Assembly: GCA_000432735.1 (NCBI GenBank)
Contig: FR887783.1
Location: 1-29,642 of the forward strand
From: Bacteroides sp. CAG:443
GTDB lineage: Bacteria > Bacteroidota > Bacteroidia > Bacteroidales > Bacteroidaceae
Length of the DNA stretch: 29,642 nt
Direction: 5' to 3'
This document shows, one piece after another, positions 15,005 through 23,804 of the stretch. Numbering within the stretch: the first letter of the stretch is position 1; each line of letters starts with the position of its first letter. Below the pieces are notes generated by a model. That model was not told the DNA's origin and did no database searches. It saw nothing but the letters and a program-made list of their open reading frames with translations. The position numbers and the translations under genes are program-made.

Positions 15005-15619
15005 TTGGAAGATACATATAAAACTATCGAAGGCCAGTCGGAAGCTATTTATACCGAGAAACGCAGTAAGTTTATAGCCATAGCTATACCCGTGCGTACG
15101 CTGACGGAAGTGAAAGCTCATCTGGAAGAATATCAGAAAAAATACTACGATGCGCGCCATGTATGTTATGCCTATATGTTGGGAGCAGAGCGGAAAGAGT
15201 TCCGTGCCAACGACAATGGGGAACCTTCGGGTACTGCTGGCAAACCGATTCTCGGACAAATCAATTCGAATGAACTGACGGACATCCTGATCATTGTTGT
15301 ACGCTATTTTGGAGGAATTAAGTTGGGTACGAGCGGTCTGATTGTTGCATACCGTACAGCAGCGGCACAAGCTATTGCCGAAGCAACAATCATAGAAAAG
15401 ACGGTCGATCAGGATGTAAAGATCGTATTTGAATATCCCTTTATGAACGATGTGATGCGTATCGTGAAAGAAGAGGCGCCTGAAATCTTAGAACAGTCAT
15501 ACGATATGGATTGTATTATGCGCCTGCGTATACGTAAATCGCTGATGCCTCGTCTGCATGCCCGTTTGGAGAAAGTAGAAACACTCCGTTTCCCCGATGA
15601 GGATGTAACAGCTTTGTAA
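15005..15619 (+). CDS. yigZ: YigZ/IMPACT family protein
   Basis: 204 aa. The N-terminal UPF0029/IMPACT domain (about 1-115) contains the signature YFGGIKLGTSGLIVAYRTAA (about 100-119). A DUF1949-type ferredoxin-like domain (about 125-200) follows. The eukaryotic relative IMPACT dampens Gcn2 signalling. The bacterial role is unsettled, with a link to ribosomes or nucleic acid suggested by its fold. The start must be TTG at 15005: a stop lies five codons upstream and the first internal ATG is far inside the domain. The opening EDTYKTIEGQSE is what the family starts with. It is probably transcribed alone. Confidence 0.9.
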   Translation: MEDTYKTIEGQSEAIYTEKRSKFIAIAIPVRTLTEVKAHLEEYQKKYYDARHVCYAYMLGAERKEFRANDNGEPSGTAGKPILGQINSNELTDILIIVVRYFGGIKLGTSGLIVAYRTAAAQAIAEATIIEKTVDQDVKIVFEYPFMNDVMRIVKEEAPEILEQSYDMDCIMRLRIRKSLMPRLHARLEKVETLRFPDEDVTAL

Positions 15620-15652
15620 TATTTATGACATAACCAAGTTATCTGTTGCCTG

Positions 15653-15660
15653 TACTTTTG
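15653..15660 (+). promoter_or_regulatory. -7 box for the porin-pst operon
   Basis: TACTTTTG lies 26 nt before the porin GTG. No clean TTG sits at the -33 distance, which would fit an activator-dependent (phosphate-starvation) promoter. I cannot define a Pho box by eye. Confidence 0.5.
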
Positions 15661-15686
15661 CTTTCGAAATAAAAAGCAGATGTATA

Positions 15687-16688
15687 GTGAATAAAAAGAA
15701 TTTAAAGAAACGATGTGCCGTTGTTGCCGGTTTACTGGGATATTTGATTGTTCCGGCTCATGCCGAAGACAAACATAAGGAGGAGGCACCGAAGGGGAAA
15801 GCTATTATAACAATCTTTTCCGATGTTCATTCCGGATTTGGTCATGTAAACGATGACCGTGGTTTCAATCTCGACCGTGCTTATTTAGGTTATCAATACG
15901 ATTTATCGAAAGAGGTACAAGTAAAAGTCGTTGCCGATTTCGGGCAGTCAAAGAATGTAGAGGATCATCATCGTATCGGTTTCGTAAAGAATGCAATGCT
16001 GTCATGGGAACATGGAAAGTGGACATTGAATGCAGGTCTGATTTCTACTACCCAGTTTAAATTCCAGGAAAGTTTTTGGGGCAAACGTTATGTCATGAAA
16101 TCCTTTCAGGATGAGTACAAGTTTGGAAGCAGTGCCGATCTGGCTATATCTGCATCTTATGACTTTAATCGTTATGTTTCGGCCGACGTCATTATTGCGA
16201 ATGGTGAAGGTTATAAGCAGGTGCAGGTAAAAGATGGACTACAGTATGGTGCTGGCCTGACACTGACCCCGATAAAAAATCTGTTTATCCGTTTATATGG
16301 TTCTTTCAACGAAGCTACCGAAAAAACAGATAAGGGCATTACGAATCTGGCTTCTTTCATAGGCTTCAAAAATAAATCTTTTTCACTAGCTGCGGAATAT
16401 AACTATCAGACAAATACGAAATACACTGATGGACACGATCAGAGCGGTGTTTCTACATATGCAACAATCAATTTGAATAAGAAGGTAGGAATTTTCGGGC
16501 GCTGGGATTACCTGACATCGAAAGATAAATGGAATGAAGAAGGCGATGGTATGGCTGGAATGGTCGGCGCGGAATTCCGGATTGGGAAATACATCAAACT
16601 GGCTCCAAACTTCCGGATATGGTCGCCGAAATCAGGAAGTACTCCTAATTCCTATTATGCTTATCTGAATGCATCCTTCTCACTATAA
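15687..16688 (+). CDS. Outer-membrane porin, probably phosphate-selective
   Basis: 333 aa. A signal peptide spans residues 1-26 (KKNLKKR, hydrophobic core, cleavage after AHA). The rest is amphipathic beta strands of the porin type, with repeated aromatic and charged alternation (for example YLGYQYDLSKEVQVKVVADFG and VGAEFRIGKYIKLAPNFRIW), ending in NASFSL. Related Bacteroidales genes are annotated as porin or phosphate-selective porin O/P. It lies 55 bp upstream of pstS in the same direction, so phosphate passage is a good guess but inferred. The start is GTG at 15687; the nearby ATG at 15681 is out of frame and stops quickly. Confidence 0.82.
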   Translation: MNKKNLKKRCAVVAGLLGYLIVPAHAEDKHKEEAPKGKAIITIFSDVHSGFGHVNDDRGFNLDRAYLGYQYDLSKEVQVKVVADFGQSKNVEDHHRIGFVKNAMLSWEHGKWTLNAGLISTTQFKFQESFWGKRYVMKSFQDEYKFGSSADLAISASYDFNRYVSADVIIANGEGYKQVQVKDGLQYGAGLTLTPIKNLFIRLYGSFNEATEKTDKGITNLASFIGFKNKSFSLAAEYNYQTNTKYTDGHDQSGVSTYATINLNKKVGIFGRWDYLTSKDKWNEEGDGMAGMVGAEFRIGKYIKLAPNFRIWSPKSGSTPNSYYAYLNASFSL

Positions 16689-16743
16689 GGTAAATATAGA
16701 GAAAATCCAATATAGAAAAATCAATTTATTAAATTAATAAACA

Positions 16744-17796
16744 ATGAAAAAAAATTATTTGTCTTTGGTCGCAGGTATAATGGCCTTGGCCGTTACTGCA
16801 TGTGGTGGACAGAAGTCATCAACTGAATCCGTTGAATTAACAGGTGCGGGAGCAACATTCCCATTGCCTTTCTATAACATGAGCTTTGAGGGATATAGTG
16901 CAACACACAACAACACAGTTTCTTACGGTGGTATCGGTAGTGGTGGCGGTGTACGCAACCTGAAAGATGGTATTGTCGACTTTGCCGGAAGTGATGCTTT
17001 CTTGAGCGATAAGGAAATGTCAGAAATGGATCCGGTTGTTCATATCCCGACCTGCATGGGTGCGGTTGTGCTGGCTTATAATTTGCCGGATGTCGTAAAA
17101 CTGAACCTTTCGGGTGATGTGATAGCAGACATCTATGCCGGAAAAATTACAGACTGGAACGATGCTCGTTTGCAGGAACTGAATCCGGATGTAAAATTGC
17201 CGGCTAAGAAAATCATTCTAGCCTATCGTTCAGACGGTAGTGGTACAACTTTCGTCTTCACCGATTATCTTTCTAAGGTAAGTGAAAACTGGAAAAACAC
17301 TTACGGTTCAGGAAAAACAGTCGATTTCCCTGTAGGACAAGCTGCCAAAGGTAACCCGGGAGTAGCCGGTATCATTGCTCAGACTCCGTATTCTTTGGGA
17401 TATATCGGTTCTGAATATGCTTTTGCCCAGAAGATTCCTTATGCTGCTGTAAAGAACCAGCGTGGTGAACTGATTACTCCGTCTACCGAAAGTATTTCGG
17501 CTGCTGCCGGTGATATTCCTCAGGATACCCGTTGTTCTATTACGAATGCCGATGCAGCCGGAGCTTACCCTATCAGTTGTTTCACTTGGTTGCTGATCTA
17601 TAAGGAGCAGAATTATTCAAACCGTTCGGAAGCTCAGGCAAAAGCAACATTGGATTTGATGCAGTATATGTTGAGCGACAGCGTACAGCAGACAACTGCT
17701 ACCGTACATTATGCTCCGCTGCCTAAAAAGGCTGTAGAACAGAGTCTGGCTAATCTGAAGACCGTGACTTATCAGGGTCAGCCTATTTTGAAGTAA
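16744..17796 (+). CDS. pstS: Phosphate ABC transporter substrate-binding lipoprotein
   Basis: 350 aa. A lipoprotein signal ends in AVTAC, with the lipid-bearing Cys at C20. The phosphate-binding loops are GAGATFPLPFYN and YGGIGSGGGVRNL near the N-terminus, a FAGSDAFLS segment, and YRSDGSGTTFVF in the middle. All are standard PstS signatures. It captures phosphate at the outer face of the inner membrane and hands it to PstCA. It is followed by pstC after 28 bp. The upstream porin presumably feeds it. Confidence 0.97.
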   Translation: MKKNYLSLVAGIMALAVTACGGQKSSTESVELTGAGATFPLPFYNMSFEGYSATHNNTVSYGGIGSGGGVRNLKDGIVDFAGSDAFLSDKEMSEMDPVVHIPTCMGAVVLAYNLPDVVKLNLSGDVIADIYAGKITDWNDARLQELNPDVKLPAKKIILAYRSDGSGTTFVFTDYLSKVSENWKNTYGSGKTVDFPVGQAAKGNPGVAGIIAQTPYSLGYIGSEYAFAQKIPYAAVKNQRGELITPSTESISAAAGDIPQDTRCSITNADAAGAYPISCFTWLLIYKEQNYSNRSEAQAKATLDLMQYMLSDSVQQTTATVHYAPLPKKAVEQSLANLKTVTYQGQPILK

Positions 17797-17824
17797 TAAG
17801 TAATCATTGCAAAGCTGATGTTTT

Positions 17825-18682
17825 ATGCAAGACAAAATTTTTAAAGTTTTACTTATTCTGTCGGCTATTGTTATTCCTGTCATTGGTGGGGGAATTGTAT
17901 ATTCCCTCACTGTCGATGCTTCTGGAGCGTTTGAACATTTTGGTTTCTGGAACTTTATCTTTTCAGACGATTGGGTAACGACGGCAGGAAAAGAAAGTTA
18001 CGGTGCGCTTCCGTTCATTACCGGAACATTACTGACTACCATTCTTGCTTTATTGATGTGTATCCCGTTTTCTTTGCCGGTCGCATTGTTTACTGGTGAG
18101 TATTTCCGCGGAAAGAAAATTGCAGCTATACTGGGTACTGTTACCGACTTGCTGGCGGGTATTCCTTCTATCATCTATGGTTTGTGGGGATTCTATGTAT
18201 TGCGTAATGTCTTCATGCACCTGAATCTCTCTCCGCAAGGTTCGGGAATCTTGACCGCAGCTTTTGTACTTGCCATTATGATTGTACCTTATGCTGCTTC
18301 CCTGAGTTCGGAATTTATCAAGATGGTTCCTTCCGATTTGAAAGAAGGAGCCTATGCCATGGGAGCTACCCGCGCAGAAGTAATCCGGAGAGTTGTATTC
18401 CCGATGGCTGGATCGGGTATCTTTTCCGCTTATATTCTGGCTATCGGACGTGCCTTGGGTGAAACCATGACTGTTACCATGCTGATTGGAAATACAAACC
18501 AGATGCCCGATACTTTGCGTACGACAGGAAATACGATGGCCAGTATCATAGCCAATCAGTTTGGAGAAGCCGACGGTCTGAAACTTTCATCACTGATTGC
18601 CATCGGATTGTTGTTGTTTCTCATAACAGCCGTTATCAATATGATTGGAAAGATTTTGATACGTAAGGCAAGACATGTATAA
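17825..18682 (+). CDS. pstC: Phosphate ABC transporter permease PstC
   Basis: 285 aa with six predicted membrane segments. The first is at residues 5-28 and the last ends before IRKARHV. The EAA-type coupling loop reads AYAMGATRAEVIRRVVFP, followed by the typical GRALGETMTVTML segment. With PstA it forms the channel, driven by PstB. It begins 28 bp after pstS and ends 22 bp before pstA. Its length is near that of short PstC proteins. Confidence 0.96.
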   Translation: MQDKIFKVLLILSAIVIPVIGGGIVYSLTVDASGAFEHFGFWNFIFSDDWVTTAGKESYGALPFITGTLLTTILALLMCIPFSLPVALFTGEYFRGKKIAAILGTVTDLLAGIPSIIYGLWGFYVLRNVFMHLNLSPQGSGILTAAFVLAIMIVPYAASLSSEFIKMVPSDLKEGAYAMGATRAEVIRRVVFPMAGSGIFSAYILAIGRALGETMTVTMLIGNTNQMPDTLRTTGNTMASIIANQFGEADGLKLSSLIAIGLLLFLITAVINMIGKILIRKARHV

Positions 18683-18704
18683 TCTATAAACAGAATTTGT
18701 ATAA

Positions 18705-19574
18705 ATGGTACGTGATAATAACATTCGAATCCGTATATTCAAAAATCGGTTGCTTTATATTCTGGTCTGTGTACTTTCGGGACTTACGGCAATTCCTTTG
18801 CTGGCAATTCTGGGGGAAGTACTCGTAAAAGGATGGAAACAATTAGGTTGGTCCTTCATAACCGAAGCGACTCCGAATGCGTACAAGGCGATGCAGGCTG
18901 TTTCGGCCGGACAGGATATCCCCGGAGGTATTGCCAACGGTATTATAGGTACTTTCCTGATGCTGTTACTGGCCGCGGTAGTTGCCATTCCGATAGGTGT
19001 ATTTTGTGGTATCTGTTTGTCTGAATACCGAAAAAACTGGTTTGCTACAATTGTAAGTTACCTTACCGACTTGTTGCAGGGTACTCCTTCTATCATCATA
19101 GGTATTATTACATATATTTGGGTAGTGGTGCCCATGAAAGGATATTCGGCTATTGCCGGAAGCGTAGCACTGTTTATCATGATGCTGCCGCTCATTATCC
19201 GTTCAACGGAAGAAACGATGAAGGTTCTTCCCGATACATTGAAAGAAGCCGGACTGGCGCTGGGAGGAAGTTATTGGCGTGTGATGTTGCAGGTGATGCT
19301 GCCTTCGGCTTTGGGAAGTATCTTTACCGGTATCTTGCTGGCAATCTCGCGTGTGGTAGGTGAAACTGCTCCGTTGATGTTTACGGCGCTGGGTGGCGCT
19401 GCCATCAGCTGGAACATGACCAAACCGATGTCGGCTGTACCTTTGCTGATCTGGGAGTTCTTCAATGATCCCAACTTGCAGAGCCTTATCTGGGGAGCTT
19501 CATTGTTCCTGCTTACCTTTGTATTATGTCTGAATTTATTAGCAAAACGAATCGCAAAGAAATGGAAAATATAA
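18705..19574 (+). CDS. pstA: Phosphate ABC transporter permease PstA
   Basis: 289 aa, six predicted membrane segments. The coupling loop is AGLALGGSYWRVMLQVMLP, and SRVVGETAPLMFTAL is a PstA signature. It pairs with PstC. The last codons overlap the pstB start by 13 bp, so their translation is probably coupled. Confidence 0.96.
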   Translation: MVRDNNIRIRIFKNRLLYILVCVLSGLTAIPLLAILGEVLVKGWKQLGWSFITEATPNAYKAMQAVSAGQDIPGGIANGIIGTFLMLLLAAVVAIPIGVFCGICLSEYRKNWFATIVSYLTDLLQGTPSIIIGIITYIWVVVPMKGYSAIAGSVALFIMMLPLIIRSTEETMKVLPDTLKEAGLALGGSYWRVMLQVMLPSALGSIFTGILLAISRVVGETAPLMFTALGGAAISWNMTKPMSAVPLLIWEFFNDPNLQSLIWGASLFLLTFVLCLNLLAKRIAKKWKI

Positions 19575-20332
19575 AAGAACCGATTTTACAAATAAAGGAT
19601 GTCTGTATTTCGTATACATCCAGTACGATGGCAGTGAAGCATGTATCGGCAGACATTCAGAAAAATACCATTACGGCTATCATGGGACCTTCGGGTTGTG
19701 GTAAGAGTACGTTACTGCGTGCCGTAAACCGTATGCACGAACTTTATAAAAACATTCGTGTCACAGGCGAAATTCTGTTGAACGGAGAAAATGTGCTTCA
19801 GATGCAACCGATGGAAGAACGTCGCCGTATTGGTATGGTTTTCCAGCGTCCGAATCCGTTTCCTACCATGAATATCTACGATAACGTGCTGGCAGGCTAT
19901 CTGCTGAACGGTATTCGCCTTTCCAAATCGGAAAAAGATGAAATCGTAGAGCGCAACCTGCGTAGTGTTGCCTTGTGGGATGAGGTGAAAGACTCTCTTA
20001 CCAAACGAGGAACTTTCCTTTCGGGAGGTCAGCAGCAGCGTTTGTGCATCGCCCGTTCACTTGCCTTGAAACCGGATGTACTGTTGATGGATGAGCCGAC
20101 TTCGGCTTTGGACCCTATTGCTACCAAGTATATAGAGGAACTGATGGACGGCTTGAAGAAAGACGTTACTATCTTGATCGTTACCCACAACATGTCGCAG
20201 GCTATGCGTATTTCCGACTATTCGATGTTTATGTATATGGGTGAGCTGATAGAGTACGACCGTACAGACAAGATGTTCGATAATCCGACAGATGAACGTA
20301 CACGTGCTTACCTGACAGGAAAGATGGGATAA
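19562..20332 (+). CDS. pstB: Phosphate ABC transporter ATPase PstB
   Basis: 256 aa from the ATG at 19562. Walker A GPSGCGKST (about 41-49), Q-loop VFQRPNPFP, signature LSGGQQQRL, Walker B VLLMDEPTSALD and H-loop IVTHNM are all present. The KNI..TGEILLNGENV insertion before the Q-loop is typical of PstB. An upstream in-frame ATG at 19526 would add 12 residues unlike the family and lengthen the overlap with pstA to 49 bp, so I prefer 19562. A perfect terminator follows, and no phoU gene is present. Confidence 0.97.
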   Translation: MENIKEPILQIKDVCISYTSSTMAVKHVSADIQKNTITAIMGPSGCGKSTLLRAVNRMHELYKNIRVTGEILLNGENVLQMQPMEERRRIGMVFQRPNPFPTMNIYDNVLAGYLLNGIRLSKSEKDEIVERNLRSVALWDEVKDSLTKRGTFLSGGQQQRLCIARSLALKPDVLLMDEPTSALDPIATKYIEELMDGLKKDVTILIVTHNMSQAMRISDYSMFMYMGELIEYDRTDKMFDNPTDERTRAYLTGKMG

Positions 20333-20358
20333 ACGATACGTGTATAATACTTTGACTT

Positions 20359-20408
20359 ATCCGGAGTAAACGGGAGAAAACATTGGACTTTTCCCGTTTA
20401 CTCCGGAT
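20359..20408 (+). terminator. Perfect terminator of the pst operon
   Basis: ATCCGGAGTAAACGGGA (20359-20375) pairs perfectly over 17 bp with TCCCGTTTACTCCGGAT (20392-20408). The loop is 16 nt and TGTTTTTG follows. Confidence 0.9.
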
Positions 20409-20519
20409 TGTTTTTGGGATATTTACAACATTTTCTTAGTGAGGTTTGTTTATTAGGTAAAAGATTCTTTTTTTGAGAAATTTTTTATTACTTTTACAAT
20501 GAATATTAACCACCTTGCT

Positions 20520-21548
20520 ATGAAAAAGGGCTTCTCCATATTGCTGTTGACTGCTTGCTTGTTTTTGTATGCTTGCGAAGAACAACAAACCGATGTGCCC
20601 CGTTTGTCGGAATATACAGAACTGCCTTCCGACACCCTAATCTTTCCGGATACGACAGACCTTGCTCCAAAACTTCTTGTCGCTGCCGATATTCACCTGA
20701 CAAAAGATTTGCTTTACGACCAGTATACGCTCGAGGATACCTATCCTTATGGCGATACGGTACGCAGCTTCAAGTGGGAGACCATCCGGAAGTGTCTGGC
20801 TTTTGTGGAAAATATGCATCGTGATACAGCCCGATGGGTGGTATTGCGCAATTATAAGAACTTTAACAGCGAGGCTCCTTTGGTCCGACGTTATGTACGT
20901 AATGCGTACGGGCGTGTAGCCGATACACTTGGCGTAGAACGATACCAGTCGGTTCCGCTTTATCTTACGACCGATTCTTCTGTACCCGAACGTTACGGAC
21001 GTGACGGTTCGCTTGCCTATCTCCGGGGACAGGAGGGTAGCTTCCTGCGCATCACTCCCGTAGTAGAAGATGAAGAGTATCTTGTTCCGCCACGTTATAT
21101 TCGCATACTGCCCGATAGCGTGGTTTTCTACCATGTCATTTTTGTCGATCGGGGTGATCAGAACATCACGACTCTGGAACGCCTTTCCGAAGGAGAGTGG
21201 GCTATACGAAGCATGAATCCTGCCACAACGGGAGTACATCGTCCGCCGTATGCTCAGGAAACTCCGTTGGGTATGTTCCTGTTACAGGAAAAGAAAACAA
21301 AAATGGTCTTTCTGAAAGACGGAGGATCGGCTACCGGCGGATATGCTCCTTATGCATCGCGATTTACCAACGGCGCATACATACACGGGGTACCTGTCAA
21401 TGTTCCTCGTACAGCCATGATAGAATATAGTTGGTCGTTGGGGACGACACCTCGTTCGCACATGTGTGTACGCAACGCCACCTCGCATGCCAAGTTCGTA
21501 TTCGATAACATGCCTACCGAAGCTACGCTGATAGTTGTCATAGAGTGA
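20520..21548 (+). CDS. L,D-transpeptidase (YkuD-type) lipoprotein
   Basis: 342 aa. From the ATG at 20520 there is a short signal with lipobox LYAC (lipid Cys C19), so it is probably membrane-anchored; an upstream ATG at 20499 would merely lengthen the signal. The C-terminal third is a YkuD domain: TPLGMFLLQ, then AYIHG (H289), then RSHMCVRN with H314 and the catalytic C316. The usual motif is SHGCVR, so Gly is replaced by Met. Such enzymes make 3-3 peptidoglycan cross-links or attach proteins to the wall. The middle part (about 50-230) has no domain I recognise. A second, unrelated L,D-transpeptidase gene follows after 93 bp. Confidence 0.85.
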   Translation: MKKGFSILLLTACLFLYACEEQQTDVPRLSEYTELPSDTLIFPDTTDLAPKLLVAADIHLTKDLLYDQYTLEDTYPYGDTVRSFKWETIRKCLAFVENMHRDTARWVVLRNYKNFNSEAPLVRRYVRNAYGRVADTLGVERYQSVPLYLTTDSSVPERYGRDGSLAYLRGQEGSFLRITPVVEDEEYLVPPRYIRILPDSVVFYHVIFVDRGDQNITTLERLSEGEWAIRSMNPATTGVHRPPYAQETPLGMFLLQEKKTKMVFLKDGGSATGGYAPYASRFTNGAYIHGVPVNVPRTAMIEYSWSLGTTPRSHMCVRNATSHAKFVFDNMPTEATLIVVIE

Positions 21549-21609
21549 ATAAATGATAAAACTTGTTGCTTTTAACTATCTGATAATAAATAGTTACAGA
21601 TAAAATGAG

Positions 21610-21617
21610 TAACTTTG
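21610..21617 (+). promoter_or_regulatory. -7 box for the second L,D-transpeptidase
   Basis: TAACTTTG matches TAnnTTTG and ends 24 nt before the ATG at 21642. It overlaps a possible upstream TTG start (21615), which makes that start unlikely. Confidence 0.5.
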
Positions 21618-21641
21618 CAGCCGTTATTTTTAAGAAAGATT

Positions 21642-22349
21642 ATGCTGCGTATATCATTATTCCTGTTATTCTTGTTTGCATCTTTTTTGTATTCCTTTAC
21701 CGGAGTCGGCGAGGGAGCATCTGCCGTGTCGGAAGTTAAGCATGTGGCAAAGCCCGACTTGTGTGCCGAACTGTTTCGGGATATGCAACTGGAAGGGAAG
21801 GTTAATTATACGGCTTTCCGTCAGGCGGTGACAGGTTATTACCGGATTACCCAGCGTAAACGAGATATACTCACTTTGATCGATTTTTCCAAACCTTCTA
21901 CCGAGAAACGTTTGTACGTGTTCGATATGAAGGAAAAGAAAATGCTCTTTTCGTCGGTTGTGGCACATGGCAAGAACAGCGGGGGAGTATATGCCACTTC
22001 TTTTTCCAACGAATACGGTTCCTATAAAAGTTCATTGGGATTTTATCTTACGGCATCTACCTATCAGGGCAAGAACGGTTATTCACTGATTCTGGATGGA
22101 CTGGAAAAAGGAATAAACGACCGCGCGCGGGAACGTGCCATCGTTGTACACGGAGCTGCCTATGCCGATCCTTCAGTCATCCGTGCAGGAGGCAGACTGG
22201 GAAGAAGTTTTGGATGTCCTGCCGTTCCGCAGAAAATCTCCCGCCCGCTGATTGATACCATCAAAGGAGGGAGCGTGATGTACATCTATGCCGCTACTCC
22301 CGAGTACTTCGCACAGAGTCATATTTTGAATCCCAAAGACCGCGCTTGA
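21642..22349 (+). CDS. Murein L,D-transpeptidase catalytic domain protein (YkuD_2)
   Basis: 235 aa with a hydrophobic signal (1-28, LFLLFLFASFLYSF, then GVGEGASA). The body is a YkuD_2-type domain: VAHGKNSGG, SLGFYLT, AIVVHGAAYA (H160) and GRSFGCPAVP (catalytic C182). Enzymes of this family act on peptidoglycan in the periplasm. It is distinct from the YkuD protein encoded just upstream. The 3' end overlaps the convergent MATE gene by 56 bp. It has its own -7 box. Confidence 0.88.
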   Translation: MLRISLFLLFLFASFLYSFTGVGEGASAVSEVKHVAKPDLCAELFRDMQLEGKVNYTAFRQAVTGYYRITQRKRDILTLIDFSKPSTEKRLYVFDMKEKKMLFSSVVAHGKNSGGVYATSFSNEYGSYKSSLGFYLTASTYQGKNGYSLILDGLEKGINDRARERAIVVHGAAYADPSVIRAGGRLGRSFGCPAVPQKISRPLIDTIKGGSVMYIYAATPEYFAQSHILNPKDRA

Positions 22350-23682
22350 CCGCTCTTAGGTAATACCATACGCCATAAGCGTCTGCCAGAGCCCAGCCGA
22401 TAGGGATAGACCACCAGATACCATGTACGCCTATTGCGGGTATAGCTGCCAGGGCGTATGCCAGTACGACACGTGTTCCTAAGGAGAAAACAGTAAGTAC
22501 GACCGACATGCCGGGCATACGTATAGCCCGGTAAAATCCGTATAAAAGGAACAGATAGCCTATCCCCACATAAAAGCTGCCTTCTACCCGCAGATATTCT
22601 ACACCGATACTGATAATCTCTTTCTCACTTCCGTCGATAAAAAGCTGCATCAGCGGACGTGCGAAGATAAATACGATAGCCGAAATCAGCAAGCAGAATC
22701 CGGTCGTAACACCGATGGCACTACGAATACCCTGCCGGATACGCTTCTGCTGTCCGGCTCCGAAATTCTGCGCAACGAATGTAGAAAATGCATTTCCGAA
22801 ATCCTGTACCGGCATGTAAGCAAACGAATCAATTTTTACAGCAACGGCAAAAGCCGCCATTACACATGTTCCGAAACTGTTTACCAGTCCCTGCACCATC
22901 AGAATTCCGAAGTTCATCACCGACTGCTGCATGCACGTCAGCGAGGAATAGGTGGCTATTTCCTTTATCGACTGCCGGTGGAGGCGGATATGACTCAGTT
23001 TTAGCCTGAATATCGGGAAACGATACAAGGCATAAACGCAAAGTCCGGCAGCTGCTGCGGTCTGCGATATGACGGTAGCCGCTGCTGCTCCCGACACACC
23101 CCAGTGACATACCAGAATAAAAATCAGGTCGAGTACTATATTCAGTACCACGGAAACAGCCAGAAAATAAAGCGGAACTATGGAATTGCCCAAGGCACGC
23201 AGCAGGTAGGCATAATAATTGTAGATGAAAGTACTTATTATACCTAAAAAGATAATGAACAGATAGTCGAACATCAGTCCCTCTATTTCAGCAGGCGTCT
23301 GCAACAGGCGGATGATAGGATGAATGCCTGTCAGCACGGCAATGTTCAGAATCAGTGTGATACCTCCCGTCAGAACGAGCGAGGAAACCAGACTCCGTTT
23401 CATGCCTTCGTAATCCTTTGCTCCGTATTGCAGTGAAAAGACCGCACCACTACCCATACATAGTCCGATGAATACCGATGTAATAAATACCATGAGCGTA
23501 TAGGCAGATCCTACGGCAGCCAGCGCATCCGCTCCCAGATAATGTCCCACGATGAATGTATCGGCTATGTTATAGCATTGTTGCAACAGATTGCCCAAAA
23601 TCATCGGAATTGCAAAACGCAACATCGTTCCCGTAATGCCACCTTGGGTCAAGTCGTTTGTTTTAGTATCGTGTAAGCTCAT
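22294..23682 (-). CDS. MATE family efflux transporter
   Basis: About 462 aa from the ATG at 23682. Twelve predicted membrane segments form two six-helix halves. It opens GTMLRFAIPMILGNLLQQCYN, then ADTFIVGHYLGADALAAVGSAY, both typical of MATE multidrug or DinF-type exporters driven by Na+ or H+. The substrate cannot be told. A longer TTG start at 23709 is possible but less likely. The 3' end overlaps the convergent L,D-transpeptidase gene by 56 bp. Confidence 0.93.
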   Translation of the reverse strand: MSLHDTKTNDLTQGGITGTMLRFAIPMILGNLLQQCYNIADTFIVGHYLGADALAAVGSAYTLMVFITSVFIGLCMGSGAVFSLQYGAKDYEGMKRSLVSSLVLTGGITLILNIAVLTGIHPIIRLLQTPAEIEGLMFDYLFIIFLGIISTFIYNYYAYLLRALGNSIVPLYFLAVSVVLNIVLDLIFILVCHWGVSGAAAATVISQTAAAAGLCVYALYRFPIFRLKLSHIRLHRQSIKEIATYSSLTCMQQSVMNFGILMVQGLVNSFGTCVMAAFAVAVKIDSFAYMPVQDFGNAFSTFVAQNFGAGQQKRIRQGIRSAIGVTTGFCLLISAIVFIFARPLMQLFIDGSEKEIISIGVEYLRVEGSFYVGIGYLFLLYGFYRAIRMPGMSVVLTVFSLGTRVVLAYALAAIPAIGVHGIWWSIPIGWALADAYGVWYYLRAVKRGLWDSKYDSVRSTRE

Positions 23683-23731
23683 TTTATCAGTTGTTTTAAG
23701 GTCTGTCAAACCTTTCCGTCGTTTGCAGACG

Positions 23732-23739
23732 CAAATTTA
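23732..23739 (-). promoter_or_regulatory. -7 box for the MATE gene
   Basis: The minus strand reads TAAATTTG about 50 nt upstream of the MATE ATG. It abuts the -33 element of the divergent aspS promoter, so the two promoters could interfere. Confidence 0.45.
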
Positions 23740-23770
23740 TTGCATAAATCAAAAACAAGTACTACCTTTG
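23740..23770 (+). promoter_or_regulatory. Bacteroides sigma-ABfr promoter for aspS
   Basis: TTG (23740-23742), a 20-nt spacer, then TACCTTTG (23763-23770). The -7 box ends 34 nt before the aspS ATG. Confidence 0.75.
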
Positions 23771-23804
23771 TCACAAATTATAAGTGTCCATAAATAGAAA
23801 AAAT

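Noticed and set aside
19526..19561. Upstream ATG for pstB
   Set aside because: It would increase the overlap with pstA to 49 bp and add 12 residues not seen in PstB; the ATG at 19562 fits the family.
23784..23804. GTG start extending aspS by seven residues
   Set aside because: The added residues are not family-like and the ATG at 23805 gives the standard AspS N-terminus.
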